From: Chloroflexota bacterium
GTDB lineage: Bacteria; Chloroflexota; Ktedonobacteria; Ktedonobacterales; Ktedonobacteraceae
NCBI GenBank assembly: GCA_005881495.1
Contig: VBHI01000358.1
Location: 23,096 to 28,858 of the forward strand
Length of the DNA: 5,763 nucleotides
Direction of reading: 5' to 3'
Shown here: piece after piece, positions 1-5,580 of the stretch
How the letters are laid out: every line of letters starts with the position of its first letter
Position numbering within the stretch: position 1 is the first letter of the stretch
Program-made: the position numbers and the translations under genes
Notes under the pieces: model-generated
What the model was told of the DNA's origin: nothing
Database searches by the model: none
The model's input: the letters and a program-made list of their open reading frames with translations, nothing else

Positions 1-2
1 AA

Positions 3-2759
3 GAGAATGGATTTGTGGTAGGTGCAGGTTTCTTGATTGACAATGAGCAGCATCTACCTGGTGGCAACCATACCGACCTACAAAAGCGATTACAACAGGC
101 GATTCGTGCAGCTCAAGTTGTTGTACTAGCGCTCTCTCCTCAGACGTCCTCTTGGCAAACAGTGAGGGAGCACCTCCGTCTGGCCGATCTGTACTCGCGG
201 CGCCTGATCCAGGTATGGGTCAGTGATGACGAACCACCAGCACATCGGTATTCCTCAAGTGCACTCCAGACTGCATGGGTAGATACACGCACGACACCGC
301 ATGAAGTCGTGCTGCAGGCAATTAAATCCAATCTGAGCCAGCAGAGAACGATAACGGGCCTCTTGGATCCTTTCAGTGTGGAAGACCTTCCGTGGGAACC
401 GCGCAATCCTTATAAGGGACTCCGTGCCTTTAGGGAAGATGATAAGGATGATTTCTTTGGACGAGATGATCTGGTTAGTGAACTTCTGACTGATATCGAG
501 AAGATGCTGGCGGTTGAGCCATCTGCAGAGAACCAGGGGCGATTTCTCACGTTGATCGGGCCGAGTGGTTCAGGCAAATCGAGTGTGGTAATGGCAGGAT
601 TGTTGCCGCAACTGAAACAGGGAGGGAAACTCACACACAGCGAGCAGTGGGTCTACCTGACTCCAATTGTACCCGGTGAACACCCCCTACAAGCGCTTGT
701 GAACACTCTTCGTCCCCATCTCCCCGATATTGAGCCTGAGATCCTCCAAAAGAAATTAGAGACCGGTTCTACCCTTGCGTTGCATCAATTGATTATCCCA
801 CTGGTGAAACAATGGGGAACGCGCGTCGTGCTGGTGGTCGATCAGTTTGAGGAGTTGTTTACACAGACCAGGTCGCAAGATAAGCAAAGGCGTTTCATTG
901 AACTGTTACAAGTTGCGGCAACAGAGCCGGGAGGACCCCTTCTTGTCCTCCTGACGCTGCGGGCTGATTTTTATCATCGACTCATGGAGTACCCTGAATT
1001 CTACCAATTGGTAACGCCCAGGATGAAACCACTGCTCCCATTGAAGGTCGAAGCACTGCGAAAGACGATTGTACAACCGGCTTTAGCATCCGATGTTCAG
1101 CTCATCTTTGAAGGAACCCTCATTGGAGATCTCCTCTTTGAAGTGCAGGGGCAGACAGGTGCCCTACCACTCTTACAATTTGCCCTCGAGCAGTTGTTCG
1201 AGCGGCGCAATGGCCACCGCATAACTCTGCGAGCGTATAGAGACATTGAGGGAGTGAAGGGCGCATTGAAACTGCATGCAGAGAAGACCTATTCCGCGTT
1301 ACCCTCCGAGACACATCGTAAACTCGCTCAGGCGCTGTTCCTCCGCTTGATCGAACTAGGAAATGCTGAACAGGAAACATCCCGCCGTCGGACGGATCTC
1401 ACAGAGTTCGCTTTTGATGATATACATCAAACCAATTTGATGCAAGAGACGATTGATGCCCTCGTGAACGCTCGTCTGCTGACGATCAATGGGAATAAGC
1501 ATGCTGAGACAGTGACAAGTGAGAGTAACCAGAAAGCCCTGATCAGCACGCGTGCGAAGACAACGACGATTGAGGTAAGCCATGAAGCCTTGATCACGGA
1601 GTGGCCACTCCTCAAAAGTTGGGTAAGTGAAGCCCGCAAAGATCTCCCTCTTCAGCATGCGATCAGCGATGATGCAGCGGACTGGGAACAGAACAATTGT
1701 CCGGCAGATCGCCTCTATCGCGGCACACAACTCAAAGAGGCGCGAGCATGGGCCAAGCGCAACATTGCAAGCAGGCAAGAGCAAGCGTTTCTGCGCGCCA
1801 GTGCTACTATGCGTGTGCGTTCTGTCATGATGGTGTTAGTAGTGCTTCTTCTTGTGGTTGCCTCATCGGGGATAGCAGGATGGCTTGCCCTGCACCAGCC
1901 TCCCGATCCGAGATACGTCACAAACGCCGACAACGATGGTGTAGGGTCATTGCGTTGGGCTATCGCCAATACGCCTATAGGAGACACGATCACCTTTGAT
2001 CCTCGTCTGACAGGAAAGGCCATAGTCTTGAAAAGTGCTGACATCCATACTGGCAGCAAAAAGCTAAAAATTCAGGGACTAGGGAAAGAGCGTCTGGTCA
2101 TTGGTAGCAAGAACAATATTAATGTTATTATTGATCCCGGTGCCTCGGTTATCATTTCTGATGTAGCTTTTAAAGGGAGTAGTCTCGTTATCGCCAATGA
2201 AGGCGGCCTTACACTGACCAACAGCACCGTCTCAGGCAACTCGACGGCAAGGTCCGGCGGCGGCATCTATAATGCGGGCACCCTCAGCTTGACCAACAGC
2301 ACCGTCTCAGGCAACTCGGCGAAAGAGGGTGGCGGCATCTATAATGCGGACATCCTCAGCTTGACCAACAGTACCGTCTCAGGCAACTCGACGGCAGGGT
2401 TCGGCGGCGGCATCAGTATTTCCCCTGAAACTGATCCTCTCTTTAACTTGTCTGCTGTCGTACGCTTTTGTACCATCTATAATAACCCTGGAACTGAACT
2501 TTTCGGTGACGATGGCATCTGGATTGATCAATCTATCGAACCCACGCGTGTGCGTATACACGCTAGCATTGTTGCTGGGAAGCCCAACGATATGACCTCA
2601 GTCATATCAGGAAAATTTACTTCACTCCTCATGATCAATCAGTCTCTGGAAGCAACCTCTCCAAATTGTTCAATGTTCAGGAAGGGCTGCGAAAGAATGG
2701 TGGACCTACTGCGACATACAAGTTGTTCTCAAGCAAAGACAATCCAGCCATCAATATAA
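3..2759 (+). CDS. TIR-nSTAND1 NTPase with transmembrane helix and C-terminal beta-helix (5' partial, frameshifted 3' end)
   Basis: Residues are counted from the GTG at 15, but the frame is open to the window edge and the first TIR strand is missing, so the true start lies upstream. Residues 1-70 match the second half of a TIR domain: the SP-x-T-SSW stretch (41-47), E52 as the nearest candidate for the catalytic Glu, and an IQV strand. Residues 131-150 carry the NPYKGLRAF...FFGRD entry motif of nSTAND1 NTPases. Walker A is GPSGSGKSS (182-190), Walker B is LVVDQFEE (273-280), followed by LTLRADFYHRL (313-323), the GALPLL winged-helix motif (382-387) and SHEALITEWP (522-531). A hydrophobic helix spans about 604-626 with Arg residues before it, predicting N-inside, C-outside. 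Residues 635-800 resemble the SLR-[EQW]-AI beta-helix family with LTNSTVSGNS repeats. TIR domains commonly cleave NAD and STAND NTPases act as ligand-gated switches; that role here is inferred. After about residue 870 the frame departs from the family, so residues 871-914 are probably aberrant. Confidence 0.85.
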   Translation, partial: ENGFVVGAGFLIDNEQHLPGGNHTDLQKRLQQAIRAAQVVVLALSPQTSSWQTVREHLRLADLYSRRLIQVWVSDDEPPAHRYSSSALQTAWVDTRTTPHEVVLQAIKSNLSQQRTITGLLDPFSVEDLPWEPRNPYKGLRAFREDDKDDFFGRDDLVSELLTDIEKMLAVEPSAENQGRFLTLIGPSGSGKSSVVMAGLLPQLKQGGKLTHSEQWVYLTPIVPGEHPLQALVNTLRPHLPDIEPEILQKKLETGSTLALHQLIIPLVKQWGTRVVLVVDQFEELFTQTRSQDKQRRFIELLQVAATEPGGPLLVLLTLRADFYHRLMEYPEFYQLVTPRMKPLLPLKVEALRKTIVQPALASDVQLIFEGTLIGDLLFEVQGQTGALPLLQFALEQLFERRNGHRITLRAYRDIEGVKGALKLHAEKTYSALPSETHRKLAQALFLRLIELGNAEQETSRRRTDLTEFAFDDIHQTNLMQETIDALVNARLLTINGNKHAETVTSESNQKALISTRAKTTTIEVSHEALITEWPLLKSWVSEARKDLPLQHAISDDAADWEQNNCPADRLYRGTQLKEARAWAKRNIASRQEQAFLRASATMRVRSVMMVLVVLLLVVASSGIAGWLALHQPPDPRYVTNADNDGVGSLRWAIANTPIGDTITFDPRLTGKAIVLKSADIHTGSKKLKIQGLGKERLVIGSKNNINVIIDPGASVIISDVAFKGSSLVIANEGGLTLTNSTVSGNSTARSGGGIYNAGTLSLTNSTVSGNSAKEGGGIYNADILSLTNSTVSGNSTAGFGGGISISPETDPLFNLSAVVRFCTIYNNPGTELFGDDGIWIDQSIEPTRVRIHASIVAGKPNDMTSVISGKFTSLLMINQSLEATSPNCSMFRKGCERMVDLLRHTSCSQAKTIQPSI
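2214..2414 (+). repeat. Three tandem in-frame repeats coding beta-helix coils
   Basis: Three head-to-tail units begin at 2214, 2289 and 2361, with lengths of 75, 72 and about 54 bases, so the frame is kept. Each encodes LTNSTVSGNS, a short variable stretch, then GGGI; units 1 and 2 continue with IYNA, two variable residues and LS. The first ~30 bases of each unit are almost identical at the nucleotide level, including third positions, and the block is richer in G+C than the sequence on either side. Each unit should form one coil of a right-handed beta-helix. The near identity points to recent unit duplication. Confidence 0.9.
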
Positions 2760-2893
2760 TTCCACTTGATGTCTGTCACGTCAAAGACATATTCGATAAA
2801 GGTAGACAGGAATATATCGATCAACGGGGGATGCCTCGACCAGGTGGCAAGAAGCAGCGCTGCGATATTGGAGCCTACGAATCTTCGGGTTGA
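2567..2893 (+). pseudogene. Displaced C-terminal tail of the STAND/beta-helix protein (frameshift)
   Basis: This frame, one base back from that of the main gene, is open from 2567 (after a TAG at 2564-2566) to the TGA at 2891-2893. From about 2690 it reads RKNGGPTATYKLF, then NPAINI, then DQRGMPRPGG and CDIGAYE. That order (NGGPT...PAI...DQRG.PRP...CDIGAYE) is the standard ending of bacterial beta-helix 'choice-of-anchor' surface proteins, so it belongs to the gene before it and not to a new gene. The main frame still looks right at SIVAG and GKFTS (residues 851-855 and 866-870) and runs to a TAA at 2757-2759 in sequence unlike the family. A one-base loss, or a two-base gain, between about 2625 and 2690 explains both. 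The TTG at 2666 lacks a ribosome binding site, so independent translation is unlikely. A sequencing error remains possible. Confidence 0.75.
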
Positions 2894-2896
2894 GGA

Positions 2897-2938
2897 TGAG
2901 CTGGGCAGGAACTCCTTCCGTCTTGCCTGTCCAGCTCA
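2897..2938 (+). terminator. Terminator-like hairpin after the STAND gene
   Basis: The arms are 2897-2909 and 2926-2938, each 13 bases and fully paired apart from one G-U wobble, enclosing a 16-base loop. The stem starts three bases after the TGA at 2891-2893. It lacks a clean T tract, so efficient intrinsic termination is uncertain. Its position right behind the displaced tail supports 2893 as the original end of the STAND gene. Confidence 0.55.
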
Positions 2939-3017
2939 CCCTCACTCCGAAATTCGTTTCTGAGCCAGCAGCCTTCAGGCTCAGATTGATTCCAAAGGTC
3001 ACTTCGATCGCTCCGGC

Positions 3018-3308
3018 GTGACCCTGCCCTACACCATCGGCGTCCAGTGCCTCAAAGCCTTGACGCCTGCCGAAATCATCGTCGTGGATCGCTCTGCCGC
3101 CGCCCTCGAATTGACCAAGAGCTGGGGTGCCGATCAGACGGTGGTGGCCGATGGCACGCATGTGGCCAAAGTCAAAGAGATGACCAATGGACACGGAGTC
3201 GAGGCCGTGATCGACTTTGTGGGAGAGCAAGGAGCGCAACAGGATGCCATTCATGATCTCGATAGCGGCAAACTGCGCGGGCGAGGGATTCTCGTCCCTC
3301 AAGCATAA
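3018..3308 (+). pseudogene. Internally deleted remnant of a zinc-type alcohol dehydrogenase (MDR family)
   Basis: The 96-residue reading frame joins two non-adjacent pieces of an NAD(P)-dependent medium-chain alcohol dehydrogenase. Residues ~8-71 read IGVQCLKALTPAEIIVVD, then WGADQTVVADG, then GVEAVIDFVGEQGA: the second half of the nucleotide-binding Rossmann fold, with the acidic residue of VVDRS that usually binds the adenine ribose. Residues ~73-96 read DAIHDLDSG, then LRGRGILVP, which is the usual carboxyl end of the family. The stretch of roughly 70 residues that normally separates them is absent. The zinc-binding N-terminal domain and the GxGGLG loop are also absent; the bases upstream of 3030 do not match the family. 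The GTG at 3018 has no ribosome binding site. A family member is usually about 340 residues, so this cannot be an active enzyme. Confidence 0.8.
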
Positions 3309-3319
3309 GTAGCCTGCTC

Positions 3320-3361
3320 CTGATAGAGTACACAACTGGCAAGGTCTGTGTACTCTATCAG
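3320..3361. terminator. Perfect 15-bp inverted repeat, probably a terminator
   Basis: CTGATAGAGTACACA at 3320-3334 is perfectly complementary to 3347-3361, around a 12-base loop. It begins 12 bases after the stop of the alcohol dehydrogenase remnant, the usual place for a terminator, and is followed by TACTTTG, a weak T tract. The symmetry would let it act in both directions, which could also shield the + strand genes from read-through of the minus-strand genes. A small mobile-element end is an alternative, but I see no partner copy in this window. Confidence 0.6.
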
Positions 3362-3413
3362 TACTTTGTCGATGCGGGAATTTTGCTCGCTTCAGAACAA
3401 TCAGCTCACCAAT

Positions 3414-3444
3414 GGTGATGCCTACTGAGTGAGTAGGCATTGCC
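3414..3444. terminator. Short hairpin, terminator-like
   Basis: The arms 3418-3426 (ATGCCTACT) and 3432-3440 pair perfectly over nine bases around a five-base GAGTG loop. Four more pairs, two of them G-U, extend the stem to 3414 and 3444. On the + strand it is followed by TTGCTT. Function is unproven; it could be a second terminator or part of a leader RNA. Confidence 0.4.
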
Positions 3445-3462
3445 TTGCTTAAACACGCTCAC

Positions 3463-3481
3463 AAAGGAGACAGTCATGTAG
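3463..3481 (+). promoter_or_regulatory. Consensus ribosome binding site leading to ATG immediately followed by TAG
   Basis: AAAGGAG at 3463-3469 is followed after six bases by ATG at 3476-3478, an ideal arrangement, but the next codon is TAG (3479-3481). The sequence shows a start-stop, not a usable gene. It may be the relic of a gene start, a minimal translated leader, or chance. Confidence 0.35.
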
Positions 3482-3486
3482 GGGTA

Positions 3487-3525
3487 CGCCACCCAGCATG
3501 AAAAAGGACTTTTTCAGAGGTGGCG
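3487..3525. other. Composite stem-loop
   Basis: The outer arms CGCCACC (3487-3493) and GGTGGCG (3519-3525) are perfect complements. An inner stem pairs GAAAAA (3500-3505) with TTTTTC (3510-3515) around a GGAC tetraloop. An asymmetric internal loop of six and three bases separates the two stems. The fold lies just behind the ATG-TAG at 3476-3481. There is no T tract after it on the + strand, so it need not be a terminator. Confidence 0.4.
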
Positions 3526-3597
3526 AAGAAGGAGGTTGATACTACCTTGACAAGACATCGTACGGTTCACTTCGATAAAGACAAGTAGGATGGGGTA

Positions 3598-3617
3598 ACA
3601 GGAGCATGGGCTCCTGT
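3598..3617 (-). terminator. Hairpin downstream of the sigma-like gene
   Basis: ACAGGAGC (3598-3605) pairs perfectly with GCTCCTGT (3610-3617) around a four-base loop. It lies four bases beyond the TAG stop (3622-3624) of the minus-strand gene, so it probably ends that transcript. On the minus strand no T run follows, so it would be a weak intrinsic terminator. Confidence 0.5.
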
Positions 3618-3621
3618 CTTG

Positions 3622-4320
3622 CTAGAAGAACGTTTGTTCTTCACAGATCAGTCCCTTCATGAGTTGCATGAAGATGATGCGCCGTAGACGAGCGACCTCC
3701 TGGACATCGCTCCATTCCTGTGGGCAGCACCGCACAATCTCCGCGGGTTCCAGTCCACAGTGATAGAGCAGATAGGCCAGGCGGCCTTCACGTTCACAGG
3801 AGAGCCTTGCTTGGAACCAACCCCAGATATCGAGGCTTTGGGGATGGCCTTGCAGGTCTCGCTCTGCTGACATGCGCTCGGAGACCGCGCTTGGACGCGA
3901 GGAGACCCGCAGTGTCTCCAGGATGGCTCCGTTCAGACTCGCACGCAGGTACACCAACACCTCAGCAAGCGTCTCGCAGGCCCCCTGCCCCTGGACAACG
4001 GTCTGCTGCAACTGCTCAAAGGCCAGCGCCACATAGTGCTCTTCGCTCTCCCAGCAGCAAGCCACCTCTTTGTTAGGATGGCTGTGCAGCCACCTACGCA
4101 CAGTCTTGCCCAGACACTGCTGTATCCCTGCCCAGGCGTCTTGGTCGCCTTGTACGAGCGCCTGGTGCAACAGCTCCTCAACCGTAGAGCTGCTCAGCGC
4201 ATCCTGTGCGAATGCCGATCCTCTAGAGACAGGAGCCGACCGCGCAGATAGAAGATTCCGTTGTGCAATCGGTGGTTCCTCCCCATTGAGAGCAACCATC
4301 TCGCTTCCATCATGCCTCAT
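3622..4320 (-). CDS. Divergent sigma-70/ECF-like protein (232 aa)
   Basis: The protein is soluble and mostly helical. After a variable N-terminal ~45 residues, residues ~47-140 (LLHQALVQGDQDAWAGIQQ, then VRRWLHSHP, then WESEEHYVALAFEQL, then YLRASLNGAILETLR) resemble a sigma region 2 fold. They have the 'queue of GDQ-AW' opening and the W/E/FE pattern seen in Ktedonobacteria proteins annotated as sigma-70 family. Residues ~175-222 (REGRLAYLLYHCGL, then PAEIVRCCPQEWSDVQEVARLRR) resemble region 4, with a helix-turn-helix that is poorly conserved. The resemblance is from memory of the family, and binding to core RNA polymerase is not shown. The start is fixed by AAGGAGG six bases before the ATG. 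It is the last gene of a minus-strand set, 57 bases after the membrane protein gene. No anti-sigma factor of known type is visible, although the adjacent membrane protein could serve that role. A non-sigma DNA-binding protein is the main alternative. Confidence 0.65.
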   Translation of the reverse strand: MRHDGSEMVALNGEEPPIAQRNLLSARSAPVSRGSAFAQDALSSSTVEELLHQALVQGDQDAWAGIQQCLGKTVRRWLHSHPNKEVACCWESEEHYVALAFEQLQQTVVQGQGACETLAEVLVYLRASLNGAILETLRVSSRPSAVSERMSAERDLQGHPQSLDIWGWFQARLSCEREGRLAYLLYHCGLEPAEIVRCCPQEWSDVQEVARLRRIIFMQLMKGLICEEQTFF

Positions 4321-4326
4321 GTCGAT

Positions 4327-4333
4327 CCTCCTT
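4327..4333 (-). promoter_or_regulatory. Ribosome binding site of the sigma-like gene
   Basis: On the minus strand AAGGAGG lies six bases (ATCGAC) before the ATG at 4320-4318. This is a full anti-16S match and selects that ATG over the in-frame ATG seven codons later. Confidence 0.85.
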
Positions 4334-4377
4334 CAGGCTCTAAAAAGTTGCGTGATGACATTTCCCTGCCAGGACCA

Positions 4378-4932
4378 TCAACCACGCTGCGCTTCTTCCA
4401 GCTGAGCAGAGATGGCAGACGCCGGGCGAGCCAGCATATAACCGATCCAAACCAGCGCAGCAGCGGATAGAAGCGTACTGACGGCACTGACAATGGCAGG
4501 AATGGCTCCCGCAGGCGCTCCCGGTGCAAAGAACGCAACTACCAGGAGGATGGCGGAGGCGATGAGCGCCCAGGCAGTCCAACGTGGGAAGACGTGCGCT
4601 CGCAGAATGCCAAGAGCCAGCAGAATGCTCCCGATCAAGAGCATGATAGCGCCAGCCAGGAAGCCGATGATGACAGCCGGGGGCGGAGTAATCGGTCCCG
4701 TGGGGGCAGGCTGTGGGGGGCCCGAGAAGGCGATGGCTGCCACCACGTTCTCACCTACCCCTAACACCAGATAGGCGAGAAAGAACAAAATGACGCCGAT
4801 AAGGCCCAGCCAGCCTGACTGCCGTTGGCTGGTGTAGAGGGCAGGGAGACCAAGCAACAGGAGTACAGAAAACAGCGCCATTCCCCATGCCAGCCAGACC
4901 GGTGGTGGGCCAAAGGGATTCCTCCTTTTCAT
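4378..4932 (-). CDS. Integral membrane protein of unknown function (184 aa, about five helices)
   Basis: I do not recognise a family. Hydrophobic segments at about residues 12-32, 40-59, 85-109, 117-135 and 142-168 suggest five transmembrane helices. A Pro-rich loop (72-85, PPQPAPTGPITPPP) separates helices 2 and 3. The ends are polar: MKRRN at the start, suggesting the N-terminus is inside, and a short ARPASAISAQLEEAQRG tail. No enzyme motif, cysteine pair or transporter signature is visible. The ATG at 4932 has no clear ribosome binding site before it; instead an AAAAGGAGG stretch sits inside codons 2-4, too far from the next in-frame Met (residue 18) to serve it. The gene starts 42 bases after the Tpx-like gene ends and stops 57 bases before the sigma-like gene. 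Co-transcription is therefore likely, and a role as membrane partner of the sigma-like protein is a guess. Confidence 0.75.
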   Translation of the reverse strand: MKRRNPFGPPPVWLAWGMALFSVLLLLGLPALYTSQRQSGWLGLIGVILFFLAYLVLGVGENVVAAIAFSGPPQPAPTGPITPPPAVIIGFLAGAIMLLIGSILLALGILRAHVFPRWTAWALIASAILLVVAFFAPGAPAGAIPAIVSAVSTLLSAAALVWIGYMLARPASAISAQLEEAQRG

Positions 4933-4974
4933 AGAAACGACTAAACGATGCTATGGAATTCTACATACTGACCG

Positions 4975-5508
4975 TCATTCCTGTGTAGCCTGCTGAAGCG
5001 CTTGTAGAGCCGCTGCGTAGTCTGGCTCACGTAGCTGATCGGCGATGTACTCGGCGTAGACGATGCGGTCGTGGCGATCAATCACAAAGACGGCCCGCTG
5101 TAACAGACGCCACTCTTTGAGCCACACCCCATAGTCCTGGCCGAACTGCTCACTCCGCTGAGCAGAGAGCGCCTGGTGCAACACACCTACGCTATCCTGC
5201 CAACGAGCCTGCATCTGGGGCGAGTCCACACTCACGGTATAGATGCAGGCATTCGGTGGCAACGCTGCGCAAAGGGCTTCCCACTGTCGCGTCACTCGCT
5301 GGCAGACCGGGCGTTCAAGGCTGTTCACCACGCTAAGCAGACGTACCAGCCCTGTTGAGTCAGCCAGCGAGATCGTGCGCACGGCCTGATCCGCGAGATC
5401 CAGGTAATCCAGACGGAAGTCGGGGGCGGGGTCGCCCGCATGCAGGTGCCTGCCCATGACCGTGAGCTGCTCAGTGCCAGCGAATGCCTCGCCCATGCGT
5501 TCTTCCAT
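4975..5508 (-). CDS. tpx: Thiol peroxidase (Tpx-type peroxiredoxin) homologue with altered active site (177 aa)
   Basis: The family reduces hydrogen and alkyl peroxides in the cytoplasm, using a peroxidatic and a resolving cysteine recycled by thioredoxin. The whole protein aligns by eye with Tpx: VMGRHLHAGDPAPDFRL (17-33), the cysteine loop NSLERPVCQ (62-70), YTVSVDSPQMQARW (90-103), FGQDYGV (122-128), then RAVFVID (138-144) and EPDYAAAL (161-168). Cys69 is in the peroxidatic position and Arg138 matches the conserved active-site Arg. However, the usual PxxxTxxC is NxxxRxxC here (Asn62, Arg66), and the resolving cysteine that normally follows RF or RW in helix 3 is Gln104. Cys80 and Cys88 are extra. 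The length fits the family (about 165-175). GAGGAG nine bases before the ATG supports this start. Fold assignment is firm; peroxidase activity is uncertain, and a redox sensor or 1-Cys enzyme is possible. It is the first gene of the minus-strand set. Confidence 0.85.
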   Translation of the reverse strand: MEERMGEAFAGTEQLTVMGRHLHAGDPAPDFRLDYLDLADQAVRTISLADSTGLVRLLSVVNSLERPVCQRVTRQWEALCAALPPNACIYTVSVDSPQMQARWQDSVGVLHQALSAQRSEQFGQDYGVWLKEWRLLQRAVFVIDRHDRIVYAEYIADQLREPDYAAALQALQQATQE

Positions 5509-5517
5509 GCTCTCTGG

Positions 5518-5523
5518 CTCCTC
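5518..5523 (-). promoter_or_regulatory. Ribosome binding site of the Tpx-like gene
   Basis: GAGGAG on the minus strand lies nine bases upstream of the ATG at 5508-5506 and supports that start over the ATG four codons later. No convincing -35/-10 pair is visible upstream; TAGACT at about 5561-5556 is the best -10 candidate but has no good -35 partner. Confidence 0.6.
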
Positions 5524-5580
5524 AGTCTCGTTTTGACTTCAGCTCTTCTGCTCATAAGTCTAGCATGTGGTGGCTGAGAA

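Larger units (their letters stand above)
3309..3621. other. Gene-free interval with clustered hairpins
   Basis: No reading frame here resembles a known protein, and the longest ATG frame with any appeal is 13 codons (3498-3539). The interval separates the alcohol dehydrogenase remnant (+) from the end of the sigma-like gene (-), so it lies between two gene ends and needs no promoter. It holds four stem-loops (3320-3361, 3414-3444, 3487-3525, 3598-3617), a consensus ribosome binding site at 3463-3469 leading to ATG-TAG, and an isolated TTGACA at 3547-3552 with no fitting -10 box. It reads best as eroded intergenic or former gene sequence. Confidence 0.5.

Noticed and set aside
1356..1784. 142-codon open frame on the minus strand
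   Set aside because: It lies wholly antisense to the conserved winged-helix part of the STAND gene and has no recognisable domain or ribosome binding site.
2214..2414. CRISPR-like array
   Set aside because: The repeats are in frame, contiguous and translate into beta-helix coils; there are no unique spacers of uniform length.
2612..2618. A_AAA_TTT as a programmed -1 frameshift site that would join the two STAND frames
   Set aside because: The frame direction fits, and no stop intervenes, but the heptamer is not a true X_XXY_YYZ site, no stimulatory stem was found just downstream, and the family-like residues FTS lie after it in the original frame. Accidental mutation is simpler.
2781..3440. 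219-codon open frame on the minus strand
   Set aside because: It is antisense to the alcohol dehydrogenase remnant and the displaced beta-helix tail, both of which have clear family matches on the + strand. Its translation resembles nothing known and it runs through the 15-bp hairpin.
3498..3539. 13-codon frame MKKDFFRGGEEGG as a small peptide gene
   Set aside because: There is no ribosome binding site at the right distance, the coding bases are part of the composite stem-loop, and no processing or transport gene lies nearby.
3547..3552. TTGACA as a -35 promoter box
   Set aside because: No acceptable -10 hexamer lies 16-18 bases downstream on the + strand, and no gene follows in that direction.
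3720..4405. Several + strand frames of 70-118 codons
   Set aside because: They overlap the sigma-like gene, which has a perfect ribosome binding site and coherent helical composition. The + strand products are low-complexity Arg/Ser/Pro-rich, typical of shadow frames.
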